From IMG/VR virus record IMGVR_UViG_3300014838_000033, positions 1 to 44,738 of that record: 44,738 nt of DNA. One strand, given 5' to 3'. Both the position numbers and the translations under genes were made by a program. Origin of the DNA: a virus. Under the pieces are notes generated by a model, which had not been told where the DNA came from, did no database searches, and saw nothing but the letters and a program-made list of their open reading frames with translations. How positions within the stretch are numbered: position 1 is the stretch's first letter; the number at the start of each line of letters is the position of its first letter. This document shows positions 1 to 6,906 of the stretch, in pieces.

Positions 1-183
1 AGCAATCGCGGTTTGCTTGCGAAAGAGATCGGCGATCTTCGATGGATTATTTCGCTCATGTTGAGTGAAGGGGATGTTGCAGAAGGCGCGGTTATTCAGC
101 GCGAAAGGCTGAAGGGTGAAAGCGCGAAGCCTTTCCTTCATCATCAAAACGCTCAAGATGAAGTCAGGGACTCAAGTATATAA
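1..183 (+). CDS. C-terminal end of an unknown protein (cut by window edge)
   Basis: Frame 1 is open from the first base to a TAA at 181-183, giving the last 60 residues of a protein whose start lies outside the window. The fragment is mixed and charged ([21 protein letters not shown]-like start, then a polar tail rich in K, E, Q and H) and shows no motif I can assign. It lies upstream of the early operon on the same strand, so it is probably another early gene. The open frame is short enough to arise by chance in GC-rich DNA, hence the modest confidence. Confidence 0.45.
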   Translation, partial: SNRGLLAKEIGDLRWIISLMLSEGDVAEGAVIQRERLKGESAKPFLHHQNAQDEVRDSSI

Positions 184-320
184 GTCCCAAATCTAAGGCT
201 TCCGGAAGGTGGGCACCAGCCGGAGGAAGCGCGGAGACCCAGGCAAATCCAGCGACGGTCTTAAACGAGAGGGAGAGATACACACCCGTCCGCGCAAAAA
301 TTCAATTCAAGGAGCAAGAC
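184..320 (+). promoter_or_regulatory. Leader region of the cold-shock gene
   Basis: This 137-base stretch precedes the cold-shock gene and holds no convincing ORF. A perfect 10-bp palindrome (CTTCCGGAAG) lies at 199-208, and GCTTCC at 198-203 could instead pair with GGAAGC at 225-230. A TATATA sequence at 177-182 resembles a -10 box but has no good -35 partner. A strong ribosome-binding site (AAGGAG, about 309-314) lies 6 bases before the ATG. Long structured leaders are known for bacterial csp mRNAs; that this one is regulatory is inference. Confidence 0.3.
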
Positions 321-527
321 ATGCAAGGCAAAGTAGCATGGTTCAACAGCACGAAGGGGTTCGGCTTCATCAAGCCCACGGACGGCAGCAAAGACGTATT
401 CGTGCATTACTCCGCCATCCAGGGCGAAGGCTACAGAACGCTCGAAGCCAACCAGGTGGTCGAATTCGAGATTGTGCAGGGCGACAGGGGACCGCAGGCG
501 GACGACGTGCAGGTGATTGAGGGATAA
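321..527 (+). CDS. csp: Cold-shock domain protein (CspA family)
   Basis: A 68-residue protein of the usual single-domain CspA length. The RNA-binding motifs are both visible: RNP1 (KGFGFI, residues 12-17) and RNP2 (DVFVHY, residues 25-30), followed by the typical acidic-to-neutral C-terminal strand. Members bind single-stranded RNA or DNA and melt RNA secondary structure, acting as RNA chaperones or transcription antiterminators in the cytoplasm. The start is fixed by AAGGAG 6 bases upstream and by the canonical MQGKVAWF opening. It is the first complete gene of the early operon and ends 3 bases before the HNH gene. A phage copy may help early mRNA translation or act as an antiterminator; that role is inference. 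Confidence 0.95.
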   Translation: MQGKVAWFNSTKGFGFIKPTDGSKDVFVHYSAIQGEGYRTLEANQVVEFEIVQGDRGPQADDVQVIEG

Positions 528-530
528 GGA

Positions 531-1061
531 ATGAACCCTGTAGGCACCGGCGCGCTGTTCGAGAACCAGGGCCACCGTGGCTTTATGGAGGTCACGGGCT
601 CGCGCTACGACGCCATGGTCGTGAGGGTCCGCAAAAAGAAGCTGCCGCCATTGAGTTTCAGCAAGGACCAGTTCCGCGCCGCAGTACTTCGCGCGCTAGG
701 TGGTCACGAGGATGGGGCGATTCAATGCCCGTACTGCCGCAAGTTTTGCGTGCTCAAGGAAGTGACGCCGGATCATGAAACGCCATTGAGCCGGGGCGGT
801 AGTTCCGGACTCGATAACCTGGGGTTTCCTTGTATGCAGTGCAACCAGGTCAAGGGGTCGCTCACTCCAGAGGAGTTTCACAAGCTGCTCCGGTTTCTTG
901 AGACGGAGATCCCGCTGGGCCGGCAGGATGTGCTGAGCCGGCTGGCGAAAGCGGTGAAGTTGGCGGCAGGGGCCGCGAGGAACCGGGCACTATTCGCGAA
1001 GTTTGGAAAGCCGGGCAAGCAGGAAACGAAACAGGACGATGACGGCATGCCGCCGTTTTGA
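531..1061 (+). CDS. HNH endonuclease
   Basis: A 176-residue protein with an HNH core in its middle. A zinc pair C66-x2-C69 is followed by D81-H82 (first beta strand of the beta-beta-alpha metal fold), N96, and a second zinc pair C101-x2-C104 followed by N105. HNH proteins cut DNA using one divalent metal ion. The first 50 residues are basic and could touch DNA; the C-terminus is lysine-rich and ends in an acidic stretch. AAGGA directly precedes the ATG. Free-standing phage HNH proteins may be homing endonucleases, packaging-associated nucleases or host-DNA degraders. Its place between csp and an ASCH gene, far from terminase, favours homing or degradation. The fold is clear, the role is not. 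Confidence 0.88.
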   Translation: MNPVGTGALFENQGHRGFMEVTGSRYDAMVVRVRKKKLPPLSFSKDQFRAAVLRALGGHEDGAIQCPYCRKFCVLKEVTPDHETPLSRGGSSGLDNLGFPCMQCNQVKGSLTPEEFHKLLRFLETEIPLGRQDVLSRLAKAVKLAAGAARNRALFAKFGKPGKQETKQDDDGMPPF

Positions 1062-1068
1062 GGGAGAG

Positions 1069-1458
1069 ATGAAAGCACTCAGCGTAAGAGCGCCGTGGTG
1101 GTGGGCGATCCTGCACCTCGGCAAAGACATTGAAAACCGCGATTGGTTTACGAATCAGCGCGGGATCGTGCTACTGCACGCCGGCAAATATTGGAGACAA
1201 TCTGAAATTGAAGAGGACTTTGACTACTGCCGCGATATCGCCCAACGGGGCGACCTCAAGATGCCCTCGGATATTCTGGATGGCTGCGGTTGCATCGTCG
1301 GTAGCGTGGAGATTGTTGACTGCGTGAGCCAAAGCAGCAGCCCGTGGTTCTTTGGGGATTACGGTTTTGTACTGCGTCATCCCATCGCCTACGGCAAACC
1401 AATCCCATTCAAGGGTGCACTCGGATTCTTCGAGGTACCGGACTCTCTTTTAGTTTGA
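1069..1458 (+). CDS. ASCH-domain protein
   Basis: A 129-residue protein beginning MKALSVRAPWWWAIL and continuing with KDIENRDW and GIVLLHAGK, the characteristic opening of phage and bacterial ASCH proteins (ASC-1 homology domain, a PUA-like beta barrel). ASCH domains are thought to bind RNA, and some relatives act on modified nucleosides (YqfB amidohydrolases). GGGAGAG lies just upstream of the chosen ATG at 1069; a longer frame exists upstream but would overlap the HNH gene and lacks the family's N-terminus. It lies 7 bases after the HNH stop. The specific substrate or RNA target cannot be told from sequence. Confidence 0.85.
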   Translation: MKALSVRAPWWWAILHLGKDIENRDWFTNQRGIVLLHAGKYWRQSEIEEDFDYCRDIAQRGDLKMPSDILDGCGCIVGSVEIVDCVSQSSSPWFFGDYGFVLRHPIAYGKPIPFKGALGFFEVPDSLLV

Positions 1459-1469
1459 AAGGAACCACA

Positions 1470-1997
1470 ATGGCCACTCGCATCACGCACGAAACGATTT
1501 ACGTCCGTCACGACTTTAACGACGCTGAGCGGCTGCAGATGGGCAGCGAACTCGCTGAGGCGCATACTCATCTGGCCACCGTGGAGGATGAATTCAAGAC
1601 CGCGAAGGCTCAATTTGGCGAGAGATTGAGTGGACTAGGCACCAGAATTAACTCGCTTTCGCGCCAACTCTCGGGCGGATTTGAAATGCGCAACGTGCGC
1701 TGCGAATTGAAGTGGGACACGCCGAACGTCGGCGAGGTATCCTACATCGGTCCCGACGGCAAGATGGAGAAGACCAGGGCGATGGCTCCATCCGAGCATC
1801 AGATGGAACTGGACCTGGCCGAGGCTGATGGTGTGCCGATCCCGCCAGCGGAAGAGGCAGCTTCCGTCGCCGAGTCGCAGGAGAATGTTAGCTCGTTTTT
1901 CAAGGGTGATCCGTCCGCCGAGAATCTGGACGCTGATGCCGCCGAGAAAGCGGGCGCGGCGGTGACGCTGAGCGAAGCGCAGGACGAGAATTTCTAA
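1470..1997 (+). CDS. Unknown early protein with helical N-terminus
   Basis: A 175-residue protein that I do not recognise. Residues 1-70 look alpha-helical and may form a coiled coil, ending in a heptad-like stretch around RLSGLGTRINSLSRQL. A short beta-like segment with a CELKWDTP...SYIGPDGK pattern follows, and the last 70 residues are acidic and alanine-rich, probably disordered. The ATG at 1470 follows GAAAGGAACCACA, a good ribosome-binding site, and removes a spurious upstream extension that overlaps the ASCH gene. Position between ASCH and the helicase suggests a DNA-metabolism accessory role, but nothing in the sequence proves it. Confidence 0.75.
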   Translation: MATRITHETIYVRHDFNDAERLQMGSELAEAHTHLATVEDEFKTAKAQFGERLSGLGTRINSLSRQLSGGFEMRNVRCELKWDTPNVGEVSYIGPDGKMEKTRAMAPSEHQMELDLAEADGVPIPPAEEAASVAESQENVSSFFKGDPSAENLDADAAEKAGAAVTLSEAQDENF

Positions 1998-2033
1998 GCA
2001 TTAACCGATGTTGTACCCCGTGAGGTAGCACCA

Positions 2034-2402
2034 ATGACGTACAACGAACACCGGCAAATCATGGAGGAGCTTGGTCATGTCCTCTTACGGCTTGCCGGAA
2101 TTGAGAGGAAAATCGAAGCCATGGCATCAACCGTAAACGCAGGACTCGCCGCCCTGCAGCAGGCCGATTCTGACCTTGCTGCCGCCATAGCCGCCAACAC
2201 CGCAGAAGTAACCGCTGCGGTAGAAGACATCCAATCCCTCAGCGAGCAACTGAGCACAGCCACGAGCGGAGATGATTCCGACTCCGCGGTCGCCTCGATC
2301 GCCGCGGACCTCGAAACCAAGGTCGCCGCGCTCTCGGCCGCAACCACGGCGCTGACCGCATCCGTGACCCCGACTCCGCCACCGGCCACACCAGCAAGCT
2401 AA
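2034..2402 (+). CDS. Unknown alanine/threonine-rich coiled-coil protein
   Basis: A 122-residue protein of low complexity: nearly continuous helix from residue 5 to about 105 with A, T, S and V in heptad-like spacing, ending in a proline-rich tail (TPTPPPATP). A GAGGTAG ribosome-binding site precedes the ATG. No catalytic motif or membrane segment is visible. Similar composition occurs in phage accessory proteins that oligomerise through coiled coils. It lies 15 bases before the helicase gene, so it might be a helicase partner, but this is only positional inference. Confidence 0.7.
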   Translation: MTYNEHRQIMEELGHVLLRLAGIERKIEAMASTVNAGLAALQQADSDLAAAIAANTAEVTAAVEDIQSLSEQLSTATSGDDSDSAVASIAADLETKVAALSAATTALTASVTPTPPPATPAS

Positions 2403-2417
2403 GGAACGAGCACAACC

Positions 2418-3734
2418 GTGGACCTGACACTCGATGCAGGATTGCCCATAAATCTCGACGCCGAGAGGACTATTCTCGGGGCAATCCTGCTCGACGTCTC
2501 CGCGCACCACGAGGCCGCAGAGGTTCTCAAGCCCGACGATTTCTCTCTAGATTCCCACCGCCGCATCTTCTGCCGCATGACGGAGTTGGTCGACCGCGGC
2601 CGCGCCGTCGACATCGTTACCCTCTCAAACGAGCTCGCCAAACACAAAGAGGTCGAAGCTGTCGGCGGTGTGGCTTACCTGGCCTCGCTGACTGAGGGTT
2701 TGCCGCGGCGGCCGGTCATCGAAGACTATATCCGCATCGTCAAGGACAAGAGCCTGTTGCGGCGGCTCATGGGCATCTGCTCGGCTGCCATCGCCAAGGC
2801 CGCCGACCAGACCGAGGACGCAACCGGGGTACTCTCCCGCACGCTCCAGGACCTCAACGACCTCGAGAACACAAACCTCGACGGCGCCGACCTTGAATCG
2901 GTTGGCCAGTGGCTCGACCAGAACGACGTATTCACCGAGCGCAAGCCCGGTATCTTCACTGGGATTGACGACTACGACGAGATGACGTTCGGCCTGCACC
3001 CCGGAGAGCTGACCGTCTTTGCCGGTCGAGCTGGAATGGGGAAAACGTCACACTGCGGCACGATCACTTGGCAGATGGCGCGCCGCGGGAAAGCGGTCGC
3101 CGACTTCATCAACGAGCAGCGCAAAGCCTCCTTCATCGGACGTATGCTGTGCGGGCGCTCTGGAGTCTCATTCAAGAGCTACCGCCGCGGCCAGCTCGAT
3201 ATGATCGAGAAAATCTACATCGAAGAGGCGCGAGACGAGTTTAGGAAGTTGCCCATCTTTATCGACCAGCGGTCGAAGATGAGCCTGTCGAGTATCCGCG
3301 CAAAGTCCGCGCGCCTCAAGCGGAGCGGGGACCTCGACGTGATCCTGGTTGACCAGCTCTACGGCATCTCGAATGAGGGCATCTGGGAAAAGGGGATGCG
3401 CGGGGATGAACTGCTCGGCAAGAAGGTGCAGGGGCTCAAGGACGTTGCACAGGAACTCGAGGTTCCCGTGGGCGTCTACCACCAGCTCAAGCGGGAGAGC
3501 ACCAAAAACGAGGACAGCCGGCCCAGCATGGTCGACCTCAAGAACTCCGGGGAGATTGAGGAGAGGGCCGATAACGTCGCGCTTTTTCACAGACCGTCGT
3601 ACTACAAGCGGGATGAGGCGACGAAATACGATGCCGAAATCATCATCGCCAAGCAACGCGACGGTGAGACGGGGACGATTCAGTGTGAATTCTTGGGGTA
3701 TAGCTGCCTTTGGCAGAATAGGAGGAGAGGGTGA
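2418..3734 (+). CDS. dnaB: Replicative DNA helicase, DnaB family
   Basis: A 438-residue hexameric-type 5'-3' helicase that would unwind the phage replication fork. The N-terminal DnaB domain is recognisable (NLDAERTILGAILLD near residue 12, then the helical hairpin to about 150). The RecA-like C-terminal domain carries Walker A (AGRAGMGKTS, residues 202-211, K209) and a Walker B-type strand ending at D312 (DVILVDQL). A KNSGEIEERAD stretch near residue 375 matches the conserved DnaB motif around the QFSR/SGxIEQDAD region. It is slightly shorter than E. coli DnaB (471). Start codon is GTG. Its stop overlaps the GroES start (gTGA). No helicase loader or primase is recognisable in the window. Confidence 0.94.
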   Translation: MDLTLDAGLPINLDAERTILGAILLDVSAHHEAAEVLKPDDFSLDSHRRIFCRMTELVDRGRAVDIVTLSNELAKHKEVEAVGGVAYLASLTEGLPRRPVIEDYIRIVKDKSLLRRLMGICSAAIAKAADQTEDATGVLSRTLQDLNDLENTNLDGADLESVGQWLDQNDVFTERKPGIFTGIDDYDEMTFGLHPGELTVFAGRAGMGKTSHCGTITWQMARRGKAVADFINEQRKASFIGRMLCGRSGVSFKSYRRGQLDMIEKIYIEEARDEFRKLPIFIDQRSKMSLSSIRAKSARLKRSGDLDVILVDQLYGISNEGIWEKGMRGDELLGKKVQGLKDVAQELEVPVGVYHQLKRESTKNEDSRPSMVDLKNSGEIEERADNVALFHRPSYYKRDEATKYDAEIIIAKQRDGETGTIQCEFLGYSCLWQNRRRG

Positions 3735-4072
3735 AATTCAGACCGTTACATGACCGCGTGCTGGTGCTGCCCGATGGCGCAGCGCCGAAAACCGTAGGCC
3801 TGGCCGCACCGCCGTCGCAGAAAGAGGAGCCGACGCAGGGGGTTGTGGTGGCGGCTGGCCCCGAAGCGTTAAAGGTCAAACTCATTCCGCATTTGATGGG
3901 GCAGCGCGTAGAAGATGACTTCCCAGCCACCTGGGGCGGAAATCCTGAGGGCGTAGCTGTCGGCGAGCGCGTGCAGTGGGCCAAGTACGCCGGCCGCGAA
4001 GTCGAGCACGATGGCCGCAAGCACCGGCTGCTAAGGCTGGAAGAAATCGATGGAGTCCTGGAGGAAGAATGA
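3731..4072 (+). CDS. groES: GroES-like co-chaperonin
   Basis: A 113-residue protein opening with KFRPLHDRVLVLP, the signature first strand of GroES. GroES heptamers cap GroEL rings and close the folding chamber. The expected mobile loop corresponds to residues 17-35 (an alanine/proline-rich segment with QKEEPTQG before the conserved GVVVAAG strand). The C-terminal strands VGERVQWAKYAGREVEHDG are typical. It is about 16 residues longer than bacterial GroES (97), with the extra length near residues 55-72, where the roof loop would be. Start is GTG, overlapping the helicase stop, with GGAGGAGAG just upstream. With the GroEL gene downstream it forms a probable phage folding machine, perhaps for its own capsid. 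Confidence 0.9.
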   Translation: MKFRPLHDRVLVLPDGAAPKTVGLAAPPSQKEEPTQGVVVAAGPEALKVKLIPHLMGQRVEDDFPATWGGNPEGVAVGERVQWAKYAGREVEHDGRKHRLLRLEEIDGVLEEE

Positions 4073-4311
4073 GGCACGTCGTCATCAGCACCGCCATGCG
4101 TGGCCGGGTCAACCCGCCAGAGCCTCTTGATTTCGACAATCAACTTATGGTCGAGGCCGGGATTGAGCGTGAAACGGCGCGAGCAGAGCAAGAGAACGCA
4201 CCGCGCATGTCCCAATGGCGCGCACGCGAATACGCCAAGAAGCCGCCGAGAGGTGAATATATTTATCTCCCAGCCCAAAACGTGCTCATGAACGCGATGG
4301 GCAGAAGGTGA
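4069..4311 (+). CDS. Unknown 80-residue protein between groES and groEL
   Basis: An 80-residue protein whose ATG overlaps the groES stop (ATGA), so it is probably translated by coupling. It has a beta-like start ([12 protein letters not shown]), a helical, acidic middle ([17 protein letters not shown]) and a basic C-terminus with [14 protein letters not shown]. No metal-binding or membrane motif is present. I do not recognise the family. Being sandwiched between two chaperonin subunits with tight spacing suggests co-expression and possibly a chaperonin-related role, but it could equally be an unrelated small early gene. Confidence 0.75.
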   Translation: MRHVVISTAMRGRVNPPEPLDFDNQLMVEAGIERETARAEQENAPRMSQWRAREYAKKPPRGEYIYLPAQNVLMNAMGRR

Positions 4312-4323
4312 GACAAGAGAGCA

Positions 4324-5931
4324 ATGAGCAGACAGATTCTCAAAGGCGACGAAATCAGGCAGGCGGTTCTGCGCGGAGTCAACACGCTGGCCGACGCGGT
4401 GGTGTGTACGCTCGGTCCCAAGGGCCGCAATGTGATCCTCGAACGAAATCCGATGTGGCCGCCGGCAGTCACGAAGGATGGCGTGACTGTCGCAAAGGAA
4501 GTGCGGGATCTCGCGGACCCGTGGGAGAACGCTGGCGCGCACCTCATCCGCGAGGCGGCCAGCAAGACCAGCGACCAGGCCGGCGACGGCACCACCACGG
4601 CCACGCTTCTCGCCCAGGTGATCTACCAGAAGGGGCTGGAGGCATTAGCCAAAGGCGCGAACCCTGTCGCGCTCAAGCGGGGCATCGATGCGGCCGTGGC
4701 CGCGGTCGTCGAGCACATCAAGGCCATTGCGCAGCCGGTCGAGGATGACGAGACCATCATCCGGGTGGGCACCATTTCGAGCAACGGAGAGCGCACCATC
4801 GGCGAGCTGATCGCCCGGGCCATGAAGAAGGTAGGCCGGGACGGTGTAATCAACGTGGGCGAGTCCACGGACGCCGACACCACGCTCCAGGTCGTCGAGG
4901 GCATGCAACTCGACCGCGGCTGGCTTGCTGGTCCTTTTATTACCGATCCCGAGCGGCTTGAATGTGTGCTCAAGGAACCGATGATCCTGGTCACGGAGCG
5001 GAAGTTGTTCACCATGACGGACGAGATGAGTCTCGTATTCGCCGAGGTGGGCAAGGCTGGGCGGCCCGTGATGGTGGTTGCCGGAGACTACGAGCAGCCG
5101 TTTATCATCACCCTGATCCACAACAAGCAGTTGGGACAATTGAATTCGCTGGCGGTGAAGGCGCCGGCATTCGGCGAGGAGCGCCGGGTGCAGCTTGAGG
5201 ACCTGGCCATCGTGACCGGAGCATACGCTTTCACTGAAAACTGCGGACGCCCGCTGTCATCTCTGACCGTCAACGACCTCGGCAGCGCAGATAAGGTGGT
5301 TGCGCACGGGCACGACGCGACGGGGTACACGACTATTGTTGGCGGCCGGGGAGACAAAGCAAGGCTTGAGAAGCGCGTTGATCTTCTCCGGGCGCTGATT
5401 CCGGCGACGGAGAACGAGCTTCAACGGGAATTCCTGAAACGGAGGCTGGCGAGGCTGGCCTCTGGCGTGGCTGTGATCCGGGTGGGCGCCGCGACCGAGG
5501 GCGAGTTGAGGGAGAAGAAGGACCGCGTGGACGACGCGGTGTGCGCGACCAAAGCTGCGGTCGAGGAGGGAATCGTGCCGGGCGGGGGGAAGGCGCTACT
5601 GAGCGCGGTGGGCCGAGCCTCTGAGACCCTCCCGCAGAACGACCCCGATATGTTCGCCGGCGTTGACATCATTCTTTCTGCTCTGGAAGCCCCGATGCGC
5701 CAGATACTCAGAAACGCCGGCCTGGAGTCGGACAAAATAGTGACGAGAGCGCGCATTGCTCCGATAAACGAGGGCTACAATGCAGCCACTGACGATTGGG
5801 TGGACCTGGTGGCCGACGGCGTGATCGACCCGGCCAAGGTCGTCAGGTGCGCGCTCCAGAATGCAGCCAGCGTGGCGGCCCTGCTGCTGACGACCGAGGC
5901 CATGGTTGCCAGCTTTCCGGATAAGAAGTGA
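4324..5931 (+). CDS. groEL: GroEL-like chaperonin
   Basis: A 535-residue group I chaperonin, close to the usual 540-550. ATP-site motifs are intact: TLGPKGRNV (29-37), TKDGVTVA with D52 (50-57), GDGTTTA (87-93, D88), and the catalytic Asp region VDDAVCAT, where D404 matches E. coli D398. The equatorial C-terminal signature [16 protein letters not shown] is present and the apical domain has the [11 protein letters not shown] segment. The C-terminus ends SFPDKK and lacks the GGM-rich tail of most bacterial GroELs. It is divergent but looks functional. It sits 12 bases after the 80-residue gene, downstream of groES. Phage chaperonins fold capsid or other phage proteins; the substrate here is unknown. 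Confidence 0.95.
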   Translation: MSRQILKGDEIRQAVLRGVNTLADAVVCTLGPKGRNVILERNPMWPPAVTKDGVTVAKEVRDLADPWENAGAHLIREAASKTSDQAGDGTTTATLLAQVIYQKGLEALAKGANPVALKRGIDAAVAAVVEHIKAIAQPVEDDETIIRVGTISSNGERTIGELIARAMKKVGRDGVINVGESTDADTTLQVVEGMQLDRGWLAGPFITDPERLECVLKEPMILVTERKLFTMTDEMSLVFAEVGKAGRPVMVVAGDYEQPFIITLIHNKQLGQLNSLAVKAPAFGEERRVQLEDLAIVTGAYAFTENCGRPLSSLTVNDLGSADKVVAHGHDATGYTTIVGGRGDKARLEKRVDLLRALIPATENELQREFLKRRLARLASGVAVIRVGAATEGELREKKDRVDDAVCATKAAVEEGIVPGGGKALLSAVGRASETLPQNDPDMFAGVDIILSALEAPMRQILRNAGLESDKIVTRARIAPINEGYNAATDDWVDLVADGVIDPAKVVRCALQNAASVAALLLTTEAMVASFPDKK

Positions 5932-6326
5932 AAGCTCAAATTCTGGTGGGCGATTCGCTCGTGCGCCTGCGCCAGGTGCCGGACGAGTCCGTGCAGTGCG
6001 TTGTGACGAGTCCGCCCTATTGGGGGCTGCGGGATTATGGTGTCGAGGGACAGCTAGGCCTAGAGCGCACGCCAGAGGAATACGTCGTAAACATGGTTGA
6101 AGTGTTTCGCGAGGTGCGGCGCGTGCTGCGCTCGGATGGAACGCTGTGGCTGAATATAGGGGATTCGTATGCAGGAGCAGGATACAGCAACCATAAAAAT
6201 ACAGGGGGCGCTCTTCGAGAAGAGGGTGGTGTGCAGCATCATTGCACAACAAGTGGATTAAAAAACAAAGACCTCGTAGGCATCCCATGGATGCTGGCCT
6301 TTGCGCTCCGTGCAGACGGCTGGTGA
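5928..6326 (+). CDS. DNA methyltransferase, N-terminal fragment (frameshifted)
   Basis: A GTG start overlaps the groEL stop. These 132 residues are the first half of a beta-class N4-cytosine/N6-adenine DNA methyltransferase: the catalytic motif TSPPYWGLRDYG lies at about residues 25-36, followed by WLNIGDSYAG and KDLVGIPWMLAFALRADGW. The frame then meets TGA at 6324-6326. In intact relatives, DGW is followed by about three residues and D-I-I-W; here D-I-I-W is in the next frame, from 6328. About 8 bases appear to be missing relative to that pattern. The piece holds the catalytic motif but not the S-adenosylmethionine motif, so it should be inactive alone. Either a real pseudogene or an assembly error. 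Confidence 0.8.
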   Translation: MKAQILVGDSLVRLRQVPDESVQCVVTSPPYWGLRDYGVEGQLGLERTPEEYVVNMVEVFREVRRVLRSDGTLWLNIGDSYAGAGYSNHKNTGGALREEGGVQHHCTTSGLKNKDLVGIPWMLAFALRADGW

Positions 6327-6906
6327 GGACATCATCTGGAGTAAATTGAACCCCATGCCGGAAAGCGTGACCGACCGCTGCACCAAGGCGCATGAGTATC
6401 TGTTCATGCTCACGAAGTCGGCGCGGTATTACTGGGATGCGAAGGCGATAGCAGAGGATGCCGCAGTTGAGCCACACATGCCGGGAAATATCGCTTTAGC
6501 TGGAGGGAAGAATGATTCCGGGCATATGGAAGCACGAACCTGGGGTAATGGCACCCGCAACAAGCGCAGCGTGTGGGAGATTGCCACGCAGCCATACTCC
6601 GAGGCGCATTTTGCCACGTTTCCCGAAGCTCTAGTCGAGCCGTGCATTCTGGCAGGCAGCAAAGTAGGCGATACCGTGCTGGACCCATTCTGCGGATCAG
6701 GCACAACCGGAGCCGTGGCCCTGCGCTATCACCGTGACTTTGTGGGGATCGAACTGAATCCTGAGTACGCGCGACTAGCTGAGAAGCGAATCGGCAAAGA
6801 AGCTCCGATGTTCAACGATGTATCTGTGATCGCCCCAGACTCGGTTTCCCAAAGATCACCGGCCCGGACTTCGCCTGATCCTTCCGCTCCAGACGCCAGC
6901 GAATAA
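6301..6906 (+). CDS. DNA methyltransferase, C-terminal fragment (frameshifted)
   Basis: This frame continues the methyltransferase after the break. Homology-like sequence starts at EDIIWSKLNPMPESVTDRC (from 6325), continues with EYLFMLTKSARYYWDA, and ends with the S-adenosylmethionine-binding motif LDPFCGSGTTGAVA and the GIELNPEYA strand. These are the standard C-terminal parts of beta-class enzymes. An independent start would have to be TTG 6301, GTG 6310 or ATG 6355, none with a good ribosome-binding site. The last about 25 residues overlap the end of the terminase gene on the other strand and are probably not conserved. Read together with the upstream fragment it would encode one enzyme of about 325 residues. 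Confidence 0.75.
   Translation: MRSVQTAGEDIIWSKLNPMPESVTDRCTKAHEYLFMLTKSARYYWDAKAIAEDAAVEPHMPGNIALAGGKNDSGHMEARTWGNGTRNKRSVWEIATQPYSEAHFATFPEALVEPCILAGSKVGDTVLDPFCGSGTTGAVALRYHRDFVGIELNPEYARLAEKRIGKEAPMFNDVSVIAPDSVSQRSPARTSPDPSAPDASE

Noticed and set aside
154-182. TATATA at 177-182 as an early promoter
   Set aside because: No -35 match at a suitable distance, and it overlaps the end of an open frame.
3643-4542. Minus-strand 299-residue frame across the helicase-groES-groEL junctions
   Set aside because: Ser/Arg-rich shadow of three well-supported genes on the other strand.
6319-6330. Programmed frameshift in the methyltransferase
   Set aside because: The TGG TGA G context lacks a slippery site or stimulating structure that I can see, and the three missing residues point to a deletion rather than recoding.
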